Assembly (NCBI RefSeq): GCF_000428485.1
Contig: NZ_AUAA01000005.1
Location: 62,001-126,000 of the forward strand
Reading direction: 5' to 3'
DNA length: 64,000 bases
From: Epilithonimonas tenax DSM 16811
Lineage (GTDB): Bacteria > Bacteroidota > Bacteroidia > Flavobacteriales > Weeksellaceae
In this document: one piece after another, positions 52,865 to 61,418 of the stretch
Layout of the letters: each line of letters begins with the position of its first letter
Numbering within the stretch: the stretch's first letter is position 1
Position numbers and translations under genes: made by a program
The notes under the pieces: model-generated
Databases searched by the model: none
What the model was told of the DNA's origin: nothing
Seen by the model: the letters and a program-made list of their open reading frames with translations, nothing else

Positions 52865-54229
52865 TTATCTATTAAAATTGATGGTGAAAAGGTTCTCATG
52901 ATCTGAAGGTGAATGGTAAGAAATCTCTGCTTTGTGGTATTCCAAAATACGTTTCACAATGCGCAAACCAAGGCCGGAACCTGATTTGTTCTGAGAGTTG
53001 CTGCCTCGCATAAAGGCTTCGAAGAGTTTTTCTCTTTCTGATATTGGAATTATTGTTCCTTTTGAAATGACATTTACGATGATGTTGCTTTCAGTTTCTT
53101 GGATGGAAATATCCACTTCCTGATTGTCTGAATACAAAGCGGCGTTTTTGAATAGGTTGACAAAGGTAATTTCGAGAAGCGATTTCACGCCTTTTACGGT
53201 CAGGATTGCGTCATCACTGCTCTCTTCATGGATCTGGAAATCCATTTTGAAATCAGGAAAATTGCGGTTTACCTTTTCGAAAGCGTCAAAAACCACTTCG
53301 TCTATTCTCACTTCTTCGTAAACGCTGGCAATGCCTTCTTTGTCGAATTTTGAAAGTAAAAGCAATGATATCGTGAGATCGGACAATTGATAAACATCCA
53401 ATAACATCTGTTGTAAAGTAGCCTTGGTTTTGGGCGAATGCTTTTCTAACTGAATGAGATTTTCCAATTGAAAAGCCATCCTTGTGAGTGGCGTACGCAT
53501 CTCGTGCGCTGCACTGGAATTGAAATCTTTCTGGGACTGGAAAACGTCATTGAGCCGGTTGGTCATCATATTGAAGGAGCTCGCGAGAACACCAATTTCG
53601 TCTTTCGGATTTTTCACAATGACTGGCGTTGTCAACCTATGGACGCTGATCTCCGAAATGTCAGCCTTCAATATTTCCAAAGGTTCCAGGAATTTTGAAA
53701 CGATGTAATAGCTGAAAAACCAGATCAGAAGAATGCTGACAATGTAGGATAAGATGAGCATATATTTGAGAAAATCGAGTTTGGATTCGCCTGTGACGTC
53801 CTGTGCGCTCGTCAGAATGTAATAATCATCACCATTGATATGCCGTAATGTGGCGTAGATCTCTGGTACAGAATGTTCTATGTAAACTGTTTTTTCTTGG
53901 TCCAAGCGTTGCAGAAGCGCATCGTCCCAGGTGACCTTTTTATCTTTCAAAGTGCTGTAAACCAACTCTTTTTCCGCATTGAAGATCATGATATTTTCAT
54001 TCAGCAACACATTATCAGAATTTTCATCAAAGAAAATAGGTGCTTCTCTTTCAAAATCCCTGGATTTCTTAATAAAATTGACGGTGAAAACCAAACGTTT
54101 TTGGAATCTTTCCTTAAACTCATCTCTCCTAAAATCATTAAATGAAATATACACCACAAACATCATCACCCCAAATATCAGGGAAAATGCAATGCTAAGG
54201 TTGAGTGCTATTCTGCGTTTTAGAGACAT
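52865..54229 (-). CDS. Sensor histidine kinase of the metal-efflux two-component system
   Basis: A 454-aa membrane kinase. TM1 is at about 9-30, followed by a periplasmic sensor (about 31-154). TM2 is at about 155-178, followed by HAMP (about 180-230), HisKA with the phospho-acceptor His242 in SSAAHEMRTPLTRM, and an HATPase_c domain with NLFKNAALYSDN and GSGLGLRIVKRI. The periplasmic loop has no obvious Cys/His metal cluster. It follows its response regulator by 41 nt and lies upstream of czcCBA. This suggests a CzcRS/CusRS-like metal sensor; the ligand is not shown. Confidence 0.9.
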   Translation of the reverse strand: MSLKRRIALNLSIAFSLIFGVMMFVVYISFNDFRRDEFKERFQKRLVFTVNFIKKSRDFEREAPIFFDENSDNVLLNENIMIFNAEKELVYSTLKDKKVTWDDALLQRLDQEKTVYIEHSVPEIYATLRHINGDDYYILTSAQDVTGESKLDFLKYMLILSYIVSILLIWFFSYYIVSKFLEPLEILKADISEISVHRLTTPVIVKNPKDEIGVLASSFNMMTNRLNDVFQSQKDFNSSAAHEMRTPLTRMAFQLENLIQLEKHSPKTKATLQQMLLDVYQLSDLTISLLLLSKFDKEGIASVYEEVRIDEVVFDAFEKVNRNFPDFKMDFQIHEESSDDAILTVKGVKSLLEITFVNLFKNAALYSDNQEVDISIQETESNIIVNVISKGTIIPISEREKLFEAFMRGSNSQNKSGSGLGLRIVKRILEYHKAEISYHSPSDHENLFTINFNR

Positions 54230-54239
54230 TTGAGGAAAA

Positions 54240-54267
54240 ATTAGAGATTAGATTTTAGAAGTTAGAA
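54240..54267 (-). repeat. Heptamer array, core TTAGA
   Basis: ATTAGAG, ATTAGAT, TTTAGAA and GTTAGAA (plus-strand reading), four exact 7-bp units filling most of the gap between the response regulator and kinase genes. Confidence 0.8.
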
Positions 54268-54270
54268 TCC

Positions 54271-54948
54271 TTAAAGTGGACTCAGGTAATAGCCGAAACC
54301 TGGCCTTGTGTGGATGAGTTTGGTTTTATAGTTTTTATCTATTTTTTTTCGGAGGAAATTGATGTAAACTTCAATCGCGTTGTTGGTAGATTGGAATTGG
54401 TTTTTCCACACTTCGTCTGAGATATACTGTTTGGAAAGCGTTCGTCCGTTGGCTCTTGCCAGCAAGACCAGGAGTTGAAATTCCTTCACCGTCAAACTGA
54501 TCTCTTCGCCGGAACGGAACACCTTGCTATCTTCCGGGAAAATCTCCAGATCTTCTATGATCAGCTTTTCTACTTCGTCGGTTTTAGGCATCAGTCTTCT
54601 CATCTGGGAATTGATCCTCAATAATAATTCTTCCAGCAAAAATGGTTTTACCAGGTAATCGTCTGCCGCTCTCAGGAACGCTTCTTTTTTTTCCTCGATG
54701 CCGTCGTAGGCAGAAATGATGATGATGGGCGTTTGGGAATTGGTTTCGCGGATGGTTTTGCAGATATCCAGTCCGTTGATCTTCGGGACGTTGATATCCA
54801 AAAGGAAAATATCGTAATCTTTACCAGTGAACATATTGAGGAAAACCTCGCCGTCTTCTGCTTTGTCTGTTTTGATGGATCTCGATTCCAGAAAAAGTGC
54901 AATTTCTGAAGATAGAACAGAATCGTCTTCTAAAAGTAATGCCTGCAT
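54271..54948 (-). CDS. OmpR/PhoB-family response regulator
   Basis: A 225-aa regulator with a receiver domain (phospho-acceptor Asp51 in DIFLLDINVPKING; acidic pocket LLEDD; Lys in VKPF) and a winged-helix DNA-binding domain (about 130-225, VKEFQLLVLLARANGRTLSKQYI ... VYINFLRKKI). I start at 54948 (MQALLLEDD), the receiver's usual first strand; the in-frame extension to 55029 has no family support. It is the first gene of an operon with the kinase and probably activates czcCBA. Confidence 0.92.
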   Translation of the reverse strand: MQALLLEDDSVLSSEIALFLESRSIKTDKAEDGEVFLNMFTGKDYDIFLLDINVPKINGLDICKTIRETNSQTPIIIISAYDGIEEKKEAFLRAADDYLVKPFLLEELLLRINSQMRRLMPKTDEVEKLIIEDLEIFPEDSKVFRSGEEISLTVKEFQLLVLLARANGRTLSKQYISDEVWKNQFQSTNNAIEVYINFLRKKIDKNYKTKLIHTRPGFGYYLSPL

Positions 54949-55191
54949 TGGTTTAGAATTTTTTACAAATATGGGAAAAAGGAATTTGGGAAAACAACGT
55001 GAAAAAGAAATATTTAAATTTGAAGTCATTCCAACCCTTAGAATCTTGAAATAATCACTTCAAAAATCCTACGCAAAATCACCTTAAAACGCATTGTAAA
55101 AAGTCCTTTCTAACTACGAACAGATCTGCAAGTCAATCAAGAAATTACAGATATCAAAACATTTGTATATAACACTGATCTTCAATCAAAT
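54949..55191. other. Gap between hmuS terminator and response regulator
   Basis: About 240 bp without a gene. A minus-strand CATATTTG about 20-30 nt upstream of the response regulator start is close to the -7 consensus. I see nothing else. Confidence 0.4.
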
Positions 55192-55236
55192 AAAAAAAGC
55201 CGTTCTCAAGTTGATTTAAACTAAAAAACGGCTTTT
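55192..55236 (-). terminator. Terminator of the hmuRYS operon
   Basis: AAAAAGCCGTT pairs with AACGGCTTTT (55227-55236), and the A run at 55192-55198 gives the T tract on the minus strand. Confidence 0.75.
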
Positions 55237-55254
55237 AAAATAGTATATTCTAGT

Positions 55255-56277
55255 CTATAATCCCGCAACGAGATCTTTCCACGCTTGCAATTCTGGATTT
55301 CCTGGTTTTCTTTTTCCAAAAATCTGAACGATAAAATCGCCCTCTTTATTAAATACTTCTACGGAAGTCACTTCCCCATCATCTGTCGGTTTTTTTACAA
55401 TCCAAGTTTCAAAAATCTTGGTCGTGTCCAGATGCAGATTGAAATCCGGATCCATCACGTTGAACCATTGCTGATGCCAAAGTGTCTTGTGAACTTCGCC
55501 CGTATGGATCTGAATAAGACCACGATTCCCAACGAAGATCATAATTGGCAAACGCTTTTCAGAAGCATCTTCCAAGACATTCACCACTTTAGAATTTTCG
55601 ATTTTTGTGGCGTAACCTGTGGGTGCCAATCTCAAAGCCTGCGTTCTCGTCACCCCGAATTTTCTCAGCATCACAAAAAAATTGTGTGTGTCTTTCAAAT
55701 CTTTCCAGGCTTGTTGGAAGCCGGCAACATCAATTTCTGAATCAGGTTTTTCTGAAGGTTTTGCAGGAACATTTTCCAGTATTAATTCAGGAGATTGTTC
55801 TTCGGCTTTGTATTTCTCTGTCAGGGCACAGAATTCGGTTTCTTGGCTATCTTTGGTTAGATAGATCTTGTGAAGTGCCAATCCGTCTTTCCCGAAAAAC
55901 TGAAAACTTTTTCTATCGCCTTCTACCACAGAAAAACCGAATTTCCAGGCGCTGATGAAAATCCTCAGATCGATATCTTCACCTACGAAAAGCTGCGCGT
56001 GCGGGCTGCTGAAATCCGGATTCACATAAACGCCTTTCCGCTCGTGCACGCATTCTTCATTTCTTGTGAGGGCCATCACCTTGTCCAGTTTTACCACTTC
56101 CTGAAGAAGATCAGCGAAGTTTGCCTTCAAAACAGTAACGCCGTTTCCAATGTTTGTGACTAGTAATTCTGCCTCGCTAACGCCCAGATCCTGCGCTGCG
56201 TTTCTAATTCTCAGATGTGGGTTTTCTGCTTTTAGAGCTTCCCATTTTTCTTTTAAATCGTTTGTTAAAATACTCAT
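55255..56277 (-). CDS. hmuS: Haem-degrading/carrier protein of the HmuS/HemS family
   Basis: A 340-aa cytoplasmic protein with two HemS-type repeats (about 20-150 and 190-335). Typical segments are LKEKWEALKAENPHLRIRNAAQDLGVSEAELL, MALTRNEECVHERKGVY and MIFVGNRGLIQIHTGEVHKTL. HemS-like proteins bind haem after import and release or degrade it to free iron. It is the third gene after hmuR and hmuY. Some Bacteroidota HmuS names refer to a cobaltochelatase-like protein; this one is the ChuS/HemS type. Confidence 0.92.
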   Translation of the reverse strand: MSILTNDLKEKWEALKAENPHLRIRNAAQDLGVSEAELLVTNIGNGVTVLKANFADLLQEVVKLDKVMALTRNEECVHERKGVYVNPDFSSPHAQLFVGEDIDLRIFISAWKFGFSVVEGDRKSFQFFGKDGLALHKIYLTKDSQETEFCALTEKYKAEEQSPELILENVPAKPSEKPDSEIDVAGFQQAWKDLKDTHNFFVMLRKFGVTRTQALRLAPTGYATKIENSKVVNVLEDASEKRLPIMIFVGNRGLIQIHTGEVHKTLWHQQWFNVMDPDFNLHLDTTKIFETWIVKKPTDDGEVTSVEVFNKEGDFIVQIFGKRKPGNPELQAWKDLVAGL

Positions 56278-56364
56278 GTGTGTAGATTTATGGTTTGATT
56301 TTATTTTGTAATTATTAATGATTTAGTTTTTGCAACAATCATATTCTGTAACTGAATATTGGTT

Positions 56365-57450
56365 TTAAAGCGGTTTGTACTGAAACATGGGATGCCCTCT
56401 TTCGCCTTTGTCATTGGTCATTCTCAGGAATTTGAGTTTGTAGAAAAAGCCTTCAGGATCTTTGATCACGTAGAACCGGTCGCCATACACTTCCAGACCA
56501 TTCGTACCAACAGGGTTTCTCCAATTGGCTCCAATCGTTCTCTGGTCTGTACGGATAAATAGAGATGGATCTATATCAGAAGATTTAAAACTGTTATAAT
56601 ATTCTGATGCAGAGACATTTGCCGGGATCATCACCTGGTATGAAGCTGAGCCACCTACGATATTATCCGTTACAAAGTCGGCATAGATATACGTCCCAGC
56701 GCCTTCTATGCTGTTCGTAAAAACTGAAAAACAGAGATCCCATTTTTTCTTCTGAGGCTGGATCGTAACTTCTCTGTTATTTTTCAAACTGAAAAAACTG
56801 AAGTTATAATCTGTATTTTTATGAATGACAAATTCTCTGTAAGTCGTTTCTGAGATGTTGGCATATCTGATTCTGTAAGCAGAACTTCCGCTTCTTGTGA
56901 TCTGCAGTTTCATCCAGCCGCGGTCTTCTCCGCCTGTGATGACAGAACCAATCGGAACAGAACCAGTATAAATCTCTTTGCCCATATTGATCAGATAAAC
57001 AGCATTATCCGCATCATTGACTGCGATTTCTGATATCGCGGAGTAATCTGTGGGGAAATTCCCTTTGACATCATCAATATAATGGACGTTGGCCGGATCA
57101 AAATTGGCCACAAGAACTTTGGTTTTAAGCATTGCAACATCAGGCTCAGTCACTTGGTTAATGTCTCTGATATCCGGTATTTTGCCAGCCGCCATCATCA
57201 CAGAAGAATTGATAATGACTTTAAACTGATCTCCGGAGTAAAATGCAAGATCCCAATCTGTTCTCCTGCTAGAAGATTTGCTACCTGAACTCAGATCATA
57301 CCAGATCTGATTGGGCTGCGCCGCACCGCCGACTTGTGCGCTGTCTATTTTGCCCATTATGGGTGAGACCGAAACGGGATCTTCATTATCTCTAAGACAG
57401 GACTGAAAAATAAAAGAAGTGAAAAAGAGAATAAGTACTATTTTTTTCAT
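56365..57450 (-). CDS. hmuY: HmuY-like haem-binding lipoprotein
   Basis: A 361-aa lipoprotein with signal and lipobox MKKIVLILFFTSFIFQSC (Cys18). An HmuY-type all-beta fold follows, recognisable from QIWYDLSSGSKSSSRRTDWDLAFYSGDQFKVIINSS (about 48-83) and KKWDLCFSVFTNSIEG. HmuY captures haem at the cell surface and passes it to the TonB receptor HmuR. It is longer than Porphyromonas HmuY (about 216 aa), as in other flavobacteria, perhaps a two-domain form. It starts 11 nt after hmuR; haem ligand residues cannot be assigned by eye. Confidence 0.9.
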   Translation of the reverse strand: MKKIVLILFFTSFIFQSCLRDNEDPVSVSPIMGKIDSAQVGGAAQPNQIWYDLSSGSKSSSRRTDWDLAFYSGDQFKVIINSSVMMAAGKIPDIRDINQVTEPDVAMLKTKVLVANFDPANVHYIDDVKGNFPTDYSAISEIAVNDADNAVYLINMGKEIYTGSVPIGSVITGGEDRGWMKLQITRSGSSAYRIRYANISETTYREFVIHKNTDYNFSFFSLKNNREVTIQPQKKKWDLCFSVFTNSIEGAGTYIYADFVTDNIVGGSASYQVMIPANVSASEYYNSFKSSDIDPSLFIRTDQRTIGANWRNPVGTNGLEVYGDRFYVIKDPEGFFYKLKFLRMTNDKGERGHPMFQYKPL

Positions 57451-57461
57451 GATTCAATTGT

Positions 57462-59591
57462 TTAAAAGCTATAATTGACTCTGGCAAAACAACTTCTGCC
57501 ATAGAAAAGATTTTGTAGATCTGCAGAACCGTTGTGCCCATCTCCGGACTGTGCGGTATTGCTGATGCTGGTCACATCTAACATATTTTTGATCCCAAGA
57601 CTCAATTCAAAATGATTGTTGAAAAAAGGCTGACTGACTGTGACATTCATCATACCGAAATCCCCAACATCTCCCAAAACGTAATGTCCTGTATCAGCTG
57701 TGCTGTTAGATTCTAAAGTGTAAAGTCTGCTTTTGCCAGTGTATTTGTAATATAACGCAAAGATGGTCTTGGTTTTTGGCCATGTATAATTGGCACTGGC
57801 ATTGGTTTCCAGATGGTAATTAAAATCGTTATTAGAAGTGTTGAGCCCTGTGGTCAGGCTCTGAGAAATACCCAAAGTGGAAACCCCGACATTGAAAGAA
57901 AAACTGTTTTTCCTCATATTAAAACCAGCTCCGAAAATCATTGATTTGTAATGATCAACATTGAGAAAGGTATATTTTAAAGGGATGTTACTCACGATCA
58001 CATTTTCTATACGGTCCTGGACTTCCATATACATTCCGCTAATGCCAAGAGCCAGCTTCCAGGCACTGGAAGTTGTGGTGGCAAAATCCCAAAATAAACC
58101 TACAGAATAACCTTTTTCCGGTTTTAGATTTTCATTACCTCTGATATCGTGGTTGTTATCAACAACATAGGTGTAGAGCTCATCATATTTTGGAAACCGG
58201 TTTGCGGAACCTATGATAGTCCTGATATTTGATTTTTCTGAGGTGACAAATCTTGTGGTTAAGGAATAATTGTACTGTCTGTCAAACCGGTCACTCAATG
58301 CCAATCTTGCTCCCGGACGGAAGGATAACCATTTCAAAGGATTCCATTCTGCGGATAAGAAATTAGCATAATTAAAAATTGTTCTTGAGATACTGATCCC
58401 GTTATTGTTAAATTGGAACGTTTCAGAATCTGCGAAACCTTTTGTACGGTCCAGTTCATACCCGACTTGGAAATTAATTTTATCATTAGCCAGAAAGTTG
58501 CTGAACATCCCTCTGGAATATAGAACTTCTGATTTATAGTACGTTTTTTCAGGACTTTCTGACCTGGTAAATCTGTTTGGGATGTCGTATAATTGTTCTG
58601 TGTAATTTCTCTCCTGGATCTGGTAAGAAAAATCACCACTGTAATTGATCCTGGAACCTATTTTTGTTAGTATATTCAGTTGGTGAATCCATCTTGTAGA
58701 ATGGTAATTTCTGTCTTTGGCTGTGTAAGTCATTGCACCTCCGGAAAAAGGTAAGATCATCACAGATGGATTATAATAATTGATCTCCTCTGTCAGAAAA
58801 TTGACTTTGTAGAAAATGGCCGTGTTGTTTTTAGAATATCGCAAAGCAGCATTGGCGATCAGAAGATCCTTCGGTTGCCATTCATAGCCTCTTTTGCCGT
58901 CATTATTTTCGCTAAAATATTTGTATCCGTGCAAATCACCTCCAAAACCCTGAAAATCATTATGATTGATATCCGCTGTAATGGTCCAAGCATCCGATAT
59001 TTTGTACCCCAGGTTTAGGCTTTGGATGTGTCGTCCGTTGCCTTTTTTGTACCAGTCATAATTGTTTCCAACCGTTTCTTCTTGTAAAGAAACATTAACA
59101 TTCAGCTTATTCTGGTAACTCTTTTTAGTCAAAATATTGATAACGCCGGCCATTGCATTATTCCCATATTCCACACCCATAGCACCTTTTACAATTTCTA
59201 TCCGTTCTATGTTATTGACATTTATTTTGGTAAGATCCACCGTATTCCCCATTCCCTGATCACTCACAACAGGGATATTATCTATGAGTACTTTTGTGTA
59301 CTCTCCGCTAAGACCCATCATAAAAGCTTGAGAATCACCAGAAATGCTATTCGCTGTAATCTGGATATTTAGATTTTGATTGAGGACTTCCGCAGCGTTG
59401 GTCACTGCCATATTTTTGATTTGTTCGGCGGAGATCACATCTACTTTGTAAATAGACTTATTAATTGACTGCGGGGTGTATTGTCCGGTGATGACAACTT
59501 CTTCAATATTTTTTTGGTTAACTGAGTCTTTTTGGGCGTAAGCAAAATTCAGAATTGCTAGTGTTAAAAGGCTCATCGTTCGCTTCTTCAT
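57462..59591 (-). CDS. hmuR: TonB-dependent haem receptor
   Basis: A 709-aa outer-membrane receptor with signal peptide MKKRTMSLLTLAILNFAYAQ and a TonB box-like EEVVITG (about 30-36). A plug domain (about 45-160; VLIDNIPVVSDQG, IERIEIVKGAMGVEYGNNAMAGVINI) and a C-terminal 22-strand barrel ending in aromatic F (YGRSCFARVNYSF) follow. It imports haem using TonB energy, with HmuY as surface donor. No carboxypeptidase-like N-terminal domain is present. Fur-like sites overlap its promoter. Confidence 0.92.
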   Translation of the reverse strand: MKKRTMSLLTLAILNFAYAQKDSVNQKNIEEVVITGQYTPQSINKSIYKVDVISAEQIKNMAVTNAAEVLNQNLNIQITANSISGDSQAFMMGLSGEYTKVLIDNIPVVSDQGMGNTVDLTKINVNNIERIEIVKGAMGVEYGNNAMAGVINILTKKSYQNKLNVNVSLQEETVGNNYDWYKKGNGRHIQSLNLGYKISDAWTITADINHNDFQGFGGDLHGYKYFSENNDGKRGYEWQPKDLLIANAALRYSKNNTAIFYKVNFLTEEINYYNPSVMILPFSGGAMTYTAKDRNYHSTRWIHQLNILTKIGSRINYSGDFSYQIQERNYTEQLYDIPNRFTRSESPEKTYYKSEVLYSRGMFSNFLANDKINFQVGYELDRTKGFADSETFQFNNNGISISRTIFNYANFLSAEWNPLKWLSFRPGARLALSDRFDRQYNYSLTTRFVTSEKSNIRTIIGSANRFPKYDELYTYVVDNNHDIRGNENLKPEKGYSVGLFWDFATTTSSAWKLALGISGMYMEVQDRIENVIVSNIPLKYTFLNVDHYKSMIFGAGFNMRKNSFSFNVGVSTLGISQSLTTGLNTSNNDFNYHLETNASANYTWPKTKTIFALYYKYTGKSRLYTLESNSTADTGHYVLGDVGDFGMMNVTVSQPFFNNHFELSLGIKNMLDVTSISNTAQSGDGHNGSADLQNLFYGRSCFARVNYSF

Positions 59592-59605
59592 CGGAAAACT
59601 TTTTG

Positions 59606-59667
59606 CGAAGATAATATTTTATTTAGACTAATTAAAAATAATTATATACTTTTGTAGAATAATTCTA
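59606..59667. promoter_or_regulatory. Divergent promoter region hmuR / T9SS gene with Fur-like boxes
   Basis: Minus strand: TATCTTCG (59606-59613) is a near -7 box for hmuR, with TTATTTAGACTAATT just upstream at 59619-59633. Plus strand: TACTTTTG (59647-59654) is a -7 box for the T9SS gene. It is immediately followed by the 13-bp inverted repeat TAGAATAATTCTA (59655-59667), which covers the likely start point. The two related A+T-rich repeats suggest Fur repression of both genes; this is inference. Confidence 0.5.
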
Positions 59668-59697
59668 AATAACAATTTAAGTTTAATTAAATCCATT

Positions 59698-60489
59698 ATG
59701 AAAGCAAAACTACTTTTTACTACTACGATCTTCTCTTTAGTTGTCAACGCACAATTAACATCCATTAATGAAAACTTCAATAACTTCACGGCAGGCAATG
59801 CTACATTTCCTCAAAACGGCTGGTCTGCTATTCTGCCCACCTCTCCTTTTCCACCATCACCAATGATGTTAGTCGTAGTTGCAGATGCTACAAATAAAGC
59901 ACTACAGGCCTATCCTGGAAGCAGTTCCAATCAGCCATTATATCTGATAACGCCCCAGATTGTAGCGCCGGCTGGTGACCAATCTATTTCTTTTGATGCA
60001 GGACTAGTGGCGTCATCACCTGGTACAGCAACGGTTCAAATTGGTGTTGCAAGCAACCCTGCTGATATGACGACCTTCACAGCTGTTGGCAGCCCAATAC
60101 AGATTACATCAACAACTAGTCAAAATATAAAAGTTAACATTCCTGCTTCTTCCGGGACTTACTTGGTCATCAGATCTACACCCAGCGCTGCTCACACGGC
60201 TTTACAGATTGACAATGTGATGTACGATAACAACCTGGCCGTTGCTGAAAATGCCTTCAACTCAAACGAGGTAAAAGTAGCGGTGAGTGCTGATAATAAT
60301 ACGCTGAAGGTCATCTCAAAAAACAAACTTTCCAGCGCCAGGATCTATTCTGCGTCAGGACAGATTGCTGCAGAAGGAACCATTACAAACAACACCTTTG
60401 ATATTTCCAGATTGAAAACGGGTGTTTACTTTATTGTCATCGCAAATAGTAATGGACAATCTGTAAAATCAAAATTTATCAAAAGATAA
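59698..60489 (+). CDS. T9SS-secreted protein, possibly iron-regulated
   Basis: A 263-aa secreted protein. The signal peptide is MKAKLLFTTTIFSLVVNA. A single cleaved-adhesin/jelly-roll-like domain (about 20-180) has FPQNGWSAILPTSPFPPSPMM, LITPQIVAPAGDQSISFDAG and LQIDNVMYDNN. A Por tail from about 192 ends in SNGQSVKSKFIKR. The Sec plus type IX pathway would place it on the surface or outside the cell. It is divergent from hmuR behind a shared Fur-like region, so a role in iron or haem acquisition is possible. No haem ligand motif is evident. Confidence 0.85.
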   Translation: MKAKLLFTTTIFSLVVNAQLTSINENFNNFTAGNATFPQNGWSAILPTSPFPPSPMMLVVVADATNKALQAYPGSSSNQPLYLITPQIVAPAGDQSISFDAGLVASSPGTATVQIGVASNPADMTTFTAVGSPIQITSTTSQNIKVNIPASSGTYLVIRSTPSAAHTALQIDNVMYDNNLAVAENAFNSNEVKVAVSADNNTLKVISKNKLSSARIYSASGQIAAEGTITNNTFDISRLKTGVYFIVIANSNGQSVKSKFIKR

Positions 60490-60561
60490 AATCTGAAACT
60501 GTACTCCAGAGTTTTAGGAATTAAAAACATTTCATCAAGACTTTTTTTTTCTTTGTTAATT

Positions 60562-60584
60562 ACCACCTTCGGGTGGTTTTTTTG
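60562..60584 (+). terminator. Terminator after the T9SS gene
   Basis: ACCACC (60562-60567) and GGTGGT (60572-60577) close a TTCG tetraloop, followed by a run of T. Confidence 0.88.
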
Positions 60585-60588
60585 TGTC

Positions 60589-60619
60589 TTGCTGTTTGGT
60601 AAAATAATGAGTAAATTTG
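60589..60619 (+). promoter_or_regulatory. lipB promoter
   Basis: TTG (60589-60591), 20 nt, TAAATTTG (60612-60619). The predicted transcript start lies about 14 nt before the GTG at 60640, supporting that start codon. Confidence 0.65.
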
Positions 60620-60639
60620 TTTAAATAATTCGAATCAAA

Positions 60640-61350
60640 GTGAATTCTCTCATCAATAAAAAAGTAATGTTCCAGGATCTGGGAACCCAAGATTATCAGC
60701 CAAGCTGGGATTATCAGGAGGAATTACTGAAGCATAATCTGGACATCAAAATCCATAACCGGGAAAATCCGGAAGATCTTAAGACCACCGAAAATCACCT
60801 GTTGTTTGTAGAACATCCGCACGTTTATACTTTGGGGAAAAGTGGCCACGAGTCCAATCTTCTTGCCAACGAAAATAAACTGAAAGAAATCAACGCCACC
60901 TACGTCAAAGTCAACCGTGGTGGCGACATTACCTATCATGGTTTTGGGCAGGTCGTAGGCTATCCTGTGCTGGATCTGGAAAATTTCTACACAGACATCC
61001 ACCGCTACATGCGCGATCTGGAGGAAGTCATCATCAGAACCATTGCAGAATATGGCTTGAAAGGTGAACGTTCTCCCGGCGAAACAGGGGTTTGGTTTGA
61101 TGTCGGAAAACCTTACGCCAGAAAAATCTGTGCCTTGGGTGTGAAGGCCTCACGTTGGATTACGATCCACGGTTTTGCACTCAACGTGAATACCGATATG
61201 CGCTACTTCGATTACATCATTCCCTGTGGGATCTCAGATAAACAGGTCACTTCTATGAAAAGAGAACTGGAACGCGATGTAGATTATGAAGAAGTAAAGC
61301 AAAAGATCAAAAAGCACTTCGCCGACGTTTTTGAATGTGAGCTTGTATGA
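60640..61350 (+). CDS. lipB: Octanoyl-ACP:protein N-octanoyltransferase
   Basis: A 236-aa LipB, transferring octanoyl from ACP to lipoyl domains in lipoate synthesis. Seen are VNRGGDITYHGFGQVVGYPVLDL (92-114), the catalytic Lys162 in RKICALGVKASRWITIHGFALNVN and the catalytic Cys196 in YIIPCGISDKQVTS. The start is GTG at 60640, as relatives begin with a short segment before FQDLG; an ATG at 60667 would cut this off. It converges with dgt. LipA is not in the window. Confidence 0.95.
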   Translation: MNSLINKKVMFQDLGTQDYQPSWDYQEELLKHNLDIKIHNRENPEDLKTTENHLLFVEHPHVYTLGKSGHESNLLANENKLKEINATYVKVNRGGDITYHGFGQVVGYPVLDLENFYTDIHRYMRDLEEVIIRTIAEYGLKGERSPGETGVWFDVGKPYARKICALGVKASRWITIHGFALNVNTDMRYFDYIIPCGISDKQVTSMKRELERDVDYEEVKQKIKKHFADVFECELV

Positions 61351-61383
61351 CAATGGACCGATGATTTTAAATCAAATACTGAA

Positions 61384-61418
61384 ATCATTGATCATTGATC
61401 TTTCATCAATTATCCTTA
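61384..61418. repeat. Heptamer array, core ATC
   Basis: ATCATTG, ATCATTG, ATCTTTC, ATCAATT and ATCCTTA with exact 7-bp spacing between the convergent lipB and dgt genes; the last unit runs into the dgt stop. Confidence 0.8.

Noticed and set aside
54949-55029. N-terminal extension of the response regulator
   Set aside because: Receiver domains start at MQALLLEDD-like strands; the upstream residues look like translated leader.
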